The notes under the pieces were generated by a model. It had not been told where the DNA came from. It was given only the letters and a program-made list of their open reading frames with translations, and did not search any database. DNA of 15,751 bases from the NCBI GenBank assembly GCA_015501055.1, contig JADNYV010000779.1, positions 1-15,751 on the forward strand. The letters are read 5' to 3'. Origin of the DNA: Mucidula mucida. Taxonomy: Eukaryota > Basidiomycota > Agaricomycetes > Agaricales > Physalacriaceae. Every line of letters starts with the position of its first letter. Position 1 is the first letter of the stretch. Of this stretch, positions 7,459 through 15,751 are shown piece by piece. The position numbers and the translations under genes are program-made.

Positions 7459-9061
7459 ATGGCCAAAGATAAGAGCACCAAGAAATTTGGCAAGCAAGCC
7501 ACGTTCAAAGTAAACGCATCGGTGCCCGCTCCCCACCTTCAGCCCGCGGCGACGGGCTCCTTCAACGTCATTCTACCCGATGGGACAATCGACATCGCTA
7601 GGTTGATGTCCGACGATAACCCAAACCCTCCCGTGCTGGGCCCGAACGCCATGGCGTACTGTAAACAACAAATGGCCATGCCTCCTCAACAAAATCCCCC
7701 CGCGAATCCGAGATACGCACCGTATGCTATGCCAGCCGCTCGGTAAGAGTTTCTTGTTCCCTTCTTTATGCACTGCTCACTGTGCTACAGACCTGCTCAC
7801 GGCCAGGCGCCGTCGTCTGCTCCCTTCTATCCGTACTCTTCATTCATGCCTGGCGCGACCTTTACCACTCCTCAACTCCCCCATCCATCAACTATCCCTG
7901 CTATGGCACCACGGTAAGAGCTTCTTTTCGTGACGCTGATTTGTTTCTAATGACTCTTCAGAGCTCCTCGAGGTCAAGCGGCTCCCTCTGCTTCATTGTC
8001 GCATTACCCTCCGTCAATGCCCCCCGCGAATTCTTCCGCGCGCCATTACCCTCGTACATCGAATGCCCCTACTACGACAGCCCAGTAAGACCTTGTCTTC
8101 CTATCATTAATTTGGTTCTAACATCACTTCCAGGACAACTCACGGCCAAGCGGCTCCCTCCTATCAATACCCTGCATTAATGCCCCCCACAAATCCTACC
8201 GCTCCCCAATACCCTCTCACGACAGCCCAGTAAGAACTCGTCTTCCTATTATAAATCTTGTTCTAATCCTCATCCAGGATGACTCACGGCCAAGCGGCTC
8301 CCTCCTATCAATACCCTGCATTAATGCCCCCCACAAATCCTACCGCTCCCCAATACCCTCTCACGACAGCCCAGTAAGAACTCGTCTTCCTATTATAAAT
8401 CTTGTTCTAATTCTCATCCAGGATGACTCACGGCCAAGCGGCCACCTATCAATACACTGCATCAATGCCCCTCACGAATCCTTCCGCGCGCCATTACTCG
8501 CACGCACACTACCCTGTACATACGGCGACAGCTCAGTAAGAACTCCTTTTCCTTTTATTGATCTTGTTTTAACGCTGCTCCAGAACAGCTCACACTCAAG
8601 CAGCACCCTCTACTTATGGTATGTATCACCCCCCGCCGGCGATGCCTACTGCGAAACCTGCCGTTCCCTTCAACGTTCGTCGTTCGCGTATCCCGACTAT
8701 GAATTCATACCCGAACTGTGCTGCAACCACACCGGAGTCCATCAGTGACAAGAAAGACGTCGTTTCTCCTCCTCCTGCTCCAGCCGCCGTTCACAATGCC
8801 CCATCGACGACGTCTATTCGTTCTGCTCCACCTGCTACGAAGCCGGTCAACGACAAAGAGATTGACGCGCCTTCCGCAAAGGTCCCGAAGAAGAAGGAGA
8901 AGGTCTTGACTATTCCCGGTTGCCGCTGGCTGCGGGGTGTATCAGCAGATGAGTACGCGAGGACTGAACTTGCCTCCGACAAGTTTGTTCCTGAATCTTT
9001 GGACGAGGAAGAGGAAAAGGTGTTCGATAATTTCTTCAATTTCGATATGATTGAGGACTAG
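7459..9061 (+). CDS. Pro/Gln/Ala-rich protein built from tandemly duplicated exons, 437 residues, function unknown
   Basis: Seven exons: 7459-7742, 7791-7913, 7962-8084, 8134-8229, 8278-8373, 8422-8535, 8584-9061. All six introns are 48 bases (the third is 49), all are phase 2, all start GTAAG and end CAG. Exon 1 encodes a basic start (MAKDKSTKKFGKQATFKVN) and the motif GSFNVILPDGTIDIARLM. Exons 2-6 and the start of exon 7 each encode a variant of one repeat, of the form HGQAAPSYQYPALMPPTNP. Exon 7 then gives an alanine/proline linker, a basic PKKKEKV patch, CRWLRGVSADEYARTELASD and an acidic end EEEEKVFDNFFNFDMIED. No signal peptide or membrane segment is seen. The low-complexity repeats suggest a flexible scaffold, and the conserved-looking ends suggest interaction surfaces. 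The lengths of internal exons are all multiples of three, so any can be skipped without frame change. I know no characterised family. Confidence 0.8.
8134..8421 (+). repeat. Tandem duplication of a 144-base exon-plus-intron unit
   Basis: Unit A (8134-8277: exon 96 + intron 48) and unit B (8278-8421) are identical by eye except for three positions: two at the start of the exon (GACAACT versus GATGACT) and one in the intron (AATCCTC versus AATTCTC). Exon 6 opens with the unit B version GATGACTCACGGCC, and introns 3 and 6 are clearly related to introns 4 and 5, showing older rounds of the same process. Confidence 0.9.
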
Positions 9062-9714
9062 GACATTTATCCATCATGAATACCCCGCATATTGATACCC
9101 CAATCATTGCTCTCGTAGCGTATCAACTTATGTTTTCCTCAGCACCTACATTGTATGCCTACTTCCCATGTTTCACTCTACTTATTTATTATGCCATCTA
9201 CTTGTAGTTATCTTTAAGTATAACCATTTCGCCAGCCGCAAAGATACGGGGGTTTTGTTTTTATGGCGTAGTGTCATTTATGTAGCAACTTGTATTCTCT
9301 ACTCTGCATCTCTCTGTCAATTGAAGATTTGTATCACTCGCGAACAGCAGCCCTGTGTGGCGAATATCCAAGACGCTGAGAACACCAACAAACATTCTTG
9401 CCGCTGAGTAGTTGGCTTGCGCGCAGGATCACAACGAAGTACATTTACGATATCGATCGAATTGGTAGTAAAACAGCGAATATTGAAGTAGGAATAGATA
9501 CAGGTCATGAGCTAGCGATACAGTGCGTGAAAATGCGAAAGGAAGACGTAAGATGGTGGAGGAAGGAAAGTATATGCGTGTGATGTACCAAGGAGAGTGT
9601 GTGTGCACGCAGCGAATAAACGAAGGAGAGGTGTATATGTGGCGGCGAAGCGGATGTGCAGATGGTGATGCTGAAGATAGTAACGACGAGCAATGCAACC
9701 AGGCATCGCCGCGC
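9062..9714. other. Intergenic stretch, no secure gene
   Basis: This holds the 3' flank of the exon-repeat gene. It contains several frames, including a long one on the minus strand, but their translations are low-complexity (Ser/His/Tyr-rich) and lack splice support. No RNA gene or repeat was recognised. Confidence 0.4.
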
Positions 9715-9840
9715 TCACTCGATCTCTGTCGTCCTGATCCTGTCAATGACCACCTGCTTCTCCAACGCGTATCCGGTGGCGGCAAGGGCGTCCTATAATA
9801 GAAAGTTTATTGTTTGCAGTGAACATCAGGGCGGGCATAC
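9715..9840 (-). pseudogene. Candidate last exon of an unrecognised minus-strand gene
   Basis: Read on the minus strand, a CAG|GTATGC donor at 9840 and a TTATAG acceptor enclose a 48-base intron (9840-9793), the usual size here. It is followed by exon 9792-9715 reading DALAATGYALEKQVVIDRI then RTTEIE and a stop, which looks like a genuine C-terminus. The preceding sequence holds protein-like pieces (VATYAAFKSTEMK, about 9961-9923; EMILASLAQHKNLRHE, about 9925-9878). However, every frame is closed by a stop before the donor, so no complete model can be drawn. On the plus strand a GTAAGT...CCCCAG pair (about 9951-9987) competes. A degenerate gene is the simplest reading. Confidence 0.25.
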
Positions 9841-9960
9841 CTGACGGCCAATCTAACGCGAATGGGTGTCTGGATTCACTCGTGGCGCAGGTTCTTGTGC
9901 TGGGCAAGAGACGCGAGTATCATTTCATCTCCGTCGACTTGAACGCCGCGTAAGTCGCGA

Positions 9961-10995
9961 CCTAAACGTCAAAGAGTTGTCCCCAGTATGATCTCGCGGC
10001 TGCTGACCATGTCGATGATGCTAGGCGCGTGTGGTGGTGGTCAGAGACAAAAAATCGATCGCGGCACCCTGCCAGTGTTCTGCTTTAGAACAGATGCCGG
10101 GATTCCCGCCCGTACTTGTAACTGACCACTTTGAAATCAGCATGAAACGACATTCTATAAAGCATCTACGCGCCAGTGTGATGTCGGTCAGTACTAGCAG
10201 GTTGTAGCCTATTTCAAGTACTTAGGGAGCGGCCAACGGCCCGGTCCAAGCAAGAAGAGGAGTTATCTTGAACGAAATAACAAAGGAGTAAGTACACTGC
10301 TGATAAACATGAAAGCAAAAGGGTTAACAAAAGGAGCATCCAGACATACAACTAGTATACAGCAGCAAGGACTGGCTTTGCCTGACCTTGCTGCACTAAT
10401 CCCCCCACGTTCTTTCAGATTGGCTGTGGCTAGCACCGAAAAATAACTCGGTAGAGTGCCTGCGAGTGCAGAAATGTTTCTCAAAGGAAATTCCCGTCGT
10501 TTGTTGAGGTTTGACCCATGTTAGACAGCAGGTATGACAGCAATGGCACTGACCTTGCACCATATGAGTAGTCCCGCATCTGCTACTTCTCCAACTTGAG
10601 ATTTTTTGTATCAATGCAATTTCATTGAAATATGTACCGTGAACTAGGTTGTTGTATTATGCAAGTGAGGTAGACTCCTCTGAAGACGACCTATGAGAAA
10701 CAACAAGGAAATCCTCGCTTCGCCACCTGAACGTGAACACAGAATCAGAGCGCATTCAAATGTTCTGTCAGCTGAACAGCAACACGAATGGGTCAAGACA
10801 GCCGGATAGCAGGACATCAACCCGCATTTTAAGAATTTAAACACGAACCTGTCGAGTGCGAGATCAAAGGCTGTGTCCAGTAAGCGCCTGGGCTCGCGAC
10901 GCTAAAATATGTCTGAACGGGACGGAGGGCAAAACTTCATCTAGCATGATCCTGTTGGCACAACCATGTGGCAGTCATTTGTATTCAGCGTTTGG
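9961..10995. other. Intergenic stretch, no gene seen
   Basis: No frame with convincing composition or splice support was found in about 1 kb. A perfect 9-base inverted repeat GCAGCAAGG / CCTTGCTGC lies at 10362-10370 and 10386-10394, and a small TGTTCT-GCTTT-AGAACA palindrome lies near 10077-10093. No tRNA was seen. Confidence 0.4.
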
Positions 10996-11745
10996 GATGA
11001 GCGTGAGATGTTCTCAAAATGATGTTACGATAATTGTTCTTTGTACGACCGTCAGTAATCTACTCATCATCAAGAAACACGTCGGACATACCTAGGCATA
11101 AGCCATATCGAACAACCTCTGGGTTTGATTGCCCTCCCCGCCTCGACCTTCTCCTTCACAAACTTATCAAAAGGCGCCCTCAATATGTCGCCTGCTTCTC
11201 TAGCCTTCCTCATATCAGCAGCTCTCTCGATATCCCACGTACCCAAAACATGTTCATAAGCCTATTGATAGACTTGACTGTCCGCATTCAGGTCCGCGTC
11301 CTCGGGGCGGCGCTTAATCACGACTAAGCACAACAGGAACCAGAAAATCGTAATATGCAAGAGGCTTCCGACTCTTCATTACCGCATTCCTCGACCGAGT
11401 CTTTGTGGTAATGACCAGATAAAACAGTTGTCCGATCACCTCCACCGACATCTGCTTTACATGCTCAAGCTTGCCTGAGGTCCGCATAGCGATGTAGCGC
11501 TCAACGAACTGCTTCGTGTACAGCGCGCTAAGGTTCTTCGCCGTGTACCCATCAGGGCAAACTTTCTTCAAGTCCAGTCCTCGACTTGAACCTCCCTAGT
11601 GTCTGCGGCTTTGCCAGCCATTTTAGCATATTTCGCCTTGACCTTCTTCTCTGTAATCTTCCTTCTCTTAACGTGTTTCCCGATTTCACTCCGCAGTCAC
11701 TCTCTGGCGCGTAGGCGCTGGTACGCGCGGCTTCGGTGGCTGCAT
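10996..11745 (-). pseudogene. Degenerate unrecognised gene, copy 1 (left flank of glyoxal oxidase)
   Basis: On the minus strand the order is ATEAARTSAYAPESD, LVITTKTRSRNAVMKSRK (inside an 85-codon open stretch, 11571-11314), DSQVYQ-stop-AYEHVLGTWD, and ERAADMRKAREAGD then APFDKFVKEKVEAGRAI. The last two parts are interrupted by a TAG at about 11263-11265. The same sequence recurs with its own damage at 14768-15530. Both copies keep W-D-x-E-R ... R-x-A-R-E-A-G-D and D-K-F-V-(K/R)-E-K-V-E-A, so they descend from a real protein-coding gene, possibly intron-containing. I do not recognise the family. The copy ends about 45 bases beyond the glyoxal oxidase stop codon. Confidence 0.55.
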
Positions 11746-11789
11746 TCGACGTTGTCAAGAAGTATTTTGGAAAGAAGAGCCAGTATTTC

Positions 11790-14261
11790 TTAAGTACTTT
11801 CCACTGGAATCATAGCAGTCGCCACATCACCGCCCTCGCCCTGCGTCGGAGGAGACGGCCAGTCAACACCCGACTGAGCAGATACTTTCATCATACTGCA
11901 CGAGGTCGGCGCTCAGCTCTTGTACACCAATTGAAATAGACCGACTTACTTTGCAGTGGCGTTTGCGTCACTCGGAGGCGCTGCACCTGTACCAACAAGC
12001 GTCTTGTGTCCAGAACTCGGAACACCATCATCGGTGACTACAAAGAGGTATGCAGGACCCGGCGGGAATAACGCTGGAGTGGGAGGGCCCGTAACGGTGA
12101 GCAGCTTTTTGTCGCTTGAAAGAGACGAGACAAGCGTGAGCATTCGTTGATCCATGTGAATACCGTGTGTGGCGAAGCCAAGGTCCATGAGAGAAACTGG
12201 AATATGTCAAATCTTCGACGATGCCTGTTGGTTGAACAATAGCGTACCAGAGACATTGGATGCTGTAGAAGGCAATGATACGGACAACTCGAAAACGTGG
12301 CCAAAGTCGACCGTCTCAGGTAATCCTGCATAACACGGACGAGGAAGCGACATGTACGGCGGACTGAGGAACTCCATCCTGACGAAGCTATTACTGCGCC
12401 AGTTCCGTTACAGCTTTTCCAGTTCACTTACCGATATTCAGTCTGGAAGCGCACCGTCGAGACATCAGCGTTGGGATTAGAGCCAGCTACTCTTATGAGA
12501 TTGAGTGGAAAGAGAAACTTTGAGACCCACCCAACAAGATGCCTCCATCCGGAATCAAAGTAGCCGTCGAATGGTACATCCTCGGAATTTCAGACGTCGG
12601 AATTCCATCACTCGAAAACCTCTGTCCCAGAGGGGCCGCCGGATCGTACACGACTGGCGTCAATGCTGGATGGTCTGCATCGCTTGATCCAATCTGGTTT
12701 CTGCCCTAGATCATTATGAACAAAATATTAACACACTTCGTCGAGAAAGCCTTACGAAACCATATCCAGCAACACCGGTCTGCGCACCATTGACTATAAC
12801 GACACGACCATCGGGAGGAGAATAAGCTCTAGCATGGTACGCGCTTGAGGCATAGTTTCTACTTTCCATCCTTCCGCTATTCCGGCAGCGTCCAGAACGA
12901 GTCGAGAGCACTGATCTGAAGTTGGGGATTGAGAGTCAATAACACTGCCACCGTCACTGTCGGAAAGTTGAGAACCGCCGCAAATGAGAATTTCCGGAGT
13001 GTAGCCGTTTTCCGGTGTGAGAGGGAGGAGTATGGCTCCAGCGGAGAACGGAGACCTAACATGTACATTTAACATGAGGCCAAGCAGCGTTAAGTGACCA
13101 GAACGTACGTGATACGTACACCGTTCGGAATGTTGGGAAGTCGGGTTTCGGTGTTGGTCTTCCAATTGAAGATCATGGCGTTCTGGTTCGCGGCGACGAA
13201 GATGGTGCCATCGGGAAGATACACCATGATTGGAAAATGATTTGCGTTCAGCGAGTCGTGAAGAAACTGGCTTGGGATTTGCACGCCGTTGAAGCCTTTT
13301 AAACAAGTTCTCAGAAATGGTTCAAAGGATAGACAGAAGCCAAACAATACCGTTGATATTTTTGGAAGGGAAGAACTCGTATGTCGGATTGCTGATTGTT
13401 TCAGAGTTAACGAATCTGCCATTGGAAAGCAGTCAACAGAATGAAAGTGGGCGTAGCTCATAGACATACCCGCCTATTATTGATCCCCTAGTATACGCTA
13501 TGCATGAGGAGATTGAATCAATCTTCGAATATCAACTGACCCAAAAATGAGAACCGAGCCGTCTTCAATTCGGACCTGTAAACGGGCATCATTAACCTAA
13601 CTGAGAGGCAGACCCTCTTATACAGACCGACGCAGGGTACCATCTCTTAGAAGTAAGCCTAATGACATCCTGGTTTTCAAAGATATCACATGTTCCGTCG
13701 TTGCACGGCGTGAACAAGCGGAGGGCCTGCAGGCCGTCCGCACCTTTCAAATACAAGAGTAAGTAGGCTGTCCCGAACACACAAGTAACGTCATACCGGT
13801 AATTACAACAGGATTGCCACCGGAGCTAACCAAAGTGCCATTGCTCAAAAAGCTGCCCGTCGCACACCAAGTGTTACTGGCAGGGTTCAAAGCACGGACT
13901 TCCTTCGTGTCGAGATTCACTTCCGAGACCCATGCGATGTGACCATCGACAGTGAGAGGACTGTGCTCGCTTTAGATCCGACGTCAGTCGACAGGGTAAC
14001 TCAAAGCAGCAGCCGTGACATACACCTTGTCAAGGACGATTACCGTTTTCTCAGATGTGACGGCAACTTGCAAGCCGCTTACGCCGGTAGTCCTTCGAAG
14101 TATATGAGCTGAAGAGTCGGCCGCGGCTTGGAAAACGCGTACCCGTTTTGCACAAGAGACCATTGGCCGGGAACAACAGCGCGTCGATGCTCCGTTGCGG
14201 TCCTGCCGATGACGAGGGACGCGTATAGAGAAATGACGAGTAGAAGAGGGGACTGATACAT
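11790..14261 (-). CDS. glx: Glyoxal oxidase-type copper radical oxidase, 14 exons, one frameshift
   Basis: The family oxidises small aldehydes outside the cell, supplying hydrogen peroxide to lignin-degrading peroxidases. Exons (high to low): 14261-14143, 14092-14024, 13969-13797, 13743-13628, 13575-13541, 13487-13470, 13415-13351, 13295-13109, 13055-12756, 12705-12531, 12489-12432, 12378-12248, 12196-11950, 11895-11790. Every junction keeps phase except for one missing base near 12811-12815 in exon 9, between ELILLP and DGRVVIVNGA. With that base the product would be 599 residues, compared with about 560 for the Phanerochaete enzyme. As read, it stops after 347. A signal peptide covers residues 1-19 (MYQSPLLLVISLYASLVIG). 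Active-site residues by family pattern: Cys98 (NTWC) and Tyr156 (RWYPAS) for the Cys-Tyr radical, then Tyr405-His406 (PRMYHS) and His493 (FATHGIHMD) for copper. The last three lie beyond the frameshift. The C-terminal early-set domain follows. The shift may be real (recent pseudogene) or a sequencing error. Confidence 0.92.
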
Positions 14262-14540
14262 TCTCTTGGGCGAGTATAGGTCCTCATAAAAAGGTGCCAG
14301 AGACTCTGCAAAGCACTGAGCCGAGTTTTCAGGATCCTGGCCTCTAGTCGCTCGTCTTATGGCCCATCGTGAGCCCTTGTCACACGAAACGCTGTGGCTG
14401 GACGAGCTGAGAGAGTTGGTTAGTAAGTTGAGTTCTTGTTCCTGCATGTTGCCTGATTCTGTTATCTTGCGAGTACACGCACGAACACGCGCAAGGTACT
14501 GGATGGAAGAGACGCCGCGAAATTGTGTTTACCTCCCAGA
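14262..14540 (-). promoter_or_regulatory. Upstream region of the glyoxal oxidase gene
   Basis: This 280-base stretch separates the glyoxal oxidase ATG at 14261 from the small ORF at 14541. On the minus strand a weak TATA-like TTTTTATGAGG lies only about 30 bases before the ATG, too close to be convincing. No clear regulatory palindrome was recognised. Confidence 0.3.
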
Positions 14541-14726
14541 TTAGAGACCTTTATCATCAAGCTGTAGAAAGCGTGGAAGTGCCAAGCTGGTACTACTTGC
14601 CTTCGATTCAGAGATAGAAATCACCTTGTAGCCGACGAGAGGTCTTTCTACTTCGAGGCATAATGCGTGCCAGCTGTCAAGAGTGTATTGTTTCTGTGTT
14701 GTTGAAGTTTTTATCATGGTGGTCAT
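14541..14726 (-). CDS. Tentative small ORF, 61 residues, unrecognised
   Basis: A frame from an ATG at 14726 to TAA at 14541 reads MTTMIKTSTTQKQYTLDSWH then ALCLEVERPLVGYKVISISE and so on, ending LQLDDKGL. Composition is plausible for protein, but no domain, splice signal or promoter supports it. It lies between the glyoxal oxidase promoter and the right-hand degenerate repeat, so it may be part of the same relic. Confidence 0.2.
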   Translation of the reverse strand: MTTMIKTSTTQKQYTLDSWHALCLEVERPLVGYKVISISESKASSTSLALPRFLQLDDKGL

Positions 14727-14767
14727 GATCAAAAGAGTGCATTTATTTCGGACCGGAGGCCGAAGGG

Positions 14768-15530
14768 CTGAACGTGAGATCTTCCCAAAATGATGGTACA
14801 ATAACTCAAAAACATCAGTAAGCTATCATCGAGAATACGGCGAACATACCTAGCGCCAGAGTTTCGAACAACCTCTGAGCTGTAATCGCCTTCCACGCCT
14901 CTACCTTCTCCCTCACAAACTTATCATAAGGCCCCTCGACATATCACCGGCCTCCCTAGCCCTCCTCGTCACATCATCTCTCTCGCTATCCCACGTACCC
15001 GTGAAATGTACCTACGCCTCTTGATAGACTTGACTGTCCGTTCAGGTCTGGTCCTCTTCAGCAAGTCTACACTCCGGGCGTCGCCTAATCACGACTGAGC
15101 ACAACAGGAATCAGAGAGTCGTAATATACCGCACCATAGTCCCCACCACAAGAGCTTCCGACTCTTCATTACGCATTCCTCAACCGGTCTTTGCAGTCAT
15201 AACCAGATAAACAGTGACCAATCACCTCTGCTATACATGCTCAAGCTTGCCTGAGTACGCGCACGATGTCGCGCCAACGGATTGCGTCGTGTACAGCGCG
15301 CCGAGGTTCTTCGTCGTATACCCATCAGGGCAAACCTTCTCTAGATCCAGTCCTAGTCGCCGACTTCAATTCCTAGTGTCGGCGGCTCCGCCTTGACCTT
15401 CTTCTCTGCAACCATCCTTTCTGACGGTTTCCCGAATTCGCTTCGCAGCCACTCTCTGGCGCGGTCGGTATCCCACGTTATCGATCCTTCACGTCGTACG
15501 GTGCTGGTCCGCGCGGCTTCGGTGGTATAG
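14768..15530 (-). pseudogene. Degenerate unrecognised gene, copy 2 (right flank of glyoxal oxidase)
   Basis: This is a diverged second copy of 10996-11745 in the same orientation. Matching landmarks on the given strand include TTGATAGACTTGACTGTCCG, GAGCTTCCGACTCTTCATTA, CATGCTCAAGCTTGCCTGAG, CCCATCAGGGCAAAC and GCGCGGCTTCGGTGG, in the same order. On the minus strand it keeps GTWDSERDDVTRRAREAGD and DKFVREKVEAWKAI followed by QRLFETLA. It has its own lesions: a frameshift before DKFV, a stop in the VYQEA segment, and several indels. It is more decayed than copy 1. Confidence 0.55.
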
Positions 15531-15751
15531 TCGGGAAACTACGGCATACGACAGTGTGTTAGTGCTGTGAACACTATCTTGGATATGCGGCGATGCATGC
15601 GCGATAATGACTGCAGCTGAAGGTTATCTGGCCTCGATGTCAAACAGAGGCTGTAGAAGGAACACTTAACATTTACATTGGAAAGCGGACGATACCTTAA
15701 GTGATATAGTCAACTTGTTAGAGCGCCACGGAATGTGCACAAAACCGTCTA
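15531..15751. other. Window end, no gene seen
   Basis: No coding frame, RNA gene or repeat is recognised in the last 220 bases. Confidence 0.4.

Noticed and set aside
7782..8180. Continuous 132-codon frame across the exon-repeat gene
   Set aside because: It reads through two introns in a different frame from the consistent seven-exon model and has low-quality composition.
8134..8421. CRISPR-like or simple tandem repeat array
   Set aside because: The repeats are exon-intron units of a spliced eukaryotic gene with conserved splice sites and frame; there are no unique spacers.
9429..9785. 118-codon minus-strand frame
   Set aside because: Translation is Ser/His/Tyr/Arg-rich low complexity without an ATG start or splice support, and it overlaps the more convincing candidate exon at 9715-9792 in another frame.
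12038..12427. 129-codon minus-strand frame overlapping the end of glyoxal oxidase
   Set aside because: It reads through intron positions in a frame different from the conserved early-set domain; it is a shadow of the real exons.
12794..12911. A tiny intron in glyoxal oxidase exon 9 that would repair the frame
   Set aside because: The only GT...AG pair near the break would be about 12 bases long, and both sides of the break are conserved family sequence, so a missing base explains it better.

Overview
The window reads as nuclear DNA of a filamentous basidiomycete, most likely an Agaricomycete. The introns are short (about 41-55 bases) and dense with GT...AG ends. A glyoxal oxidase-type copper radical oxidase is split by 13 such introns. 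Leaders are pyrimidine-rich, and gene fragments and retroelement debris are mixed with intact genes. There are no bacterial-style operons. The taxonomic call is inferred from gene architecture, not from a marker gene.

Layout, left to right. Bases 1-600 look like an intergenic, possibly bidirectional, promoter with three CACGTG boxes, a repeated 14-base motif, a TATA box and a strong hairpin; a weakly supported ORF (607-1074) follows. At 1347-2577 (+) lies an intron-containing gene for a basic, Ser/Pro-rich, probably nuclear protein of unknown function. About 3.0-5.07 kb is a graveyard of coding fragments. Its best-preserved part (4450-5073, +) is the C-terminal half of a berberine-bridge-enzyme-like FAD oxidase, broken by a stop codon and frameshifts. 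A tRNA-derived SINE (5074-5403, -) abuts the end of that pseudogene. Next come a 5'-truncated acidic protein fragment (5404-5759, +) and an oppositely oriented, headless SINE-like piece rich in CTCGAG palindromes (5814-6016, +). A small tentative two-exon gene sits near 6.8-7.04 kb.

The most distinctive gene is at 7459-9061 (+): seven exons, 437 residues, with a Pro/Gln/Ala-rich protein built by tandem duplication of whole exon-plus-intron units. All six introns are 48-49 bases long, lie in phase 2 and are related to one another. Two neighbouring 144-base units differ at only 3 positions by eye.

From 9.06 to 10.99 kb I see no secure gene, only a candidate minus-strand last exon at 9715-9792. 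The right end is dominated by the glyoxal oxidase gene (14261 to 11790, -). All expected copper-radical active-site residues are encoded, but there is a one-base frameshift near 12811-12815. The gene is bracketed by two diverged, same-orientation copies (about 10996-11745 and 14768-15530) of another degenerate, unrecognised coding sequence.

The genes do not form an evident pathway cluster. The glyoxal oxidase would supply extracellular hydrogen peroxide in wood or litter decay, and the broken FAD oxidase is another secreted-oxidase type. The rest is lineage-specific or mobile-element material.
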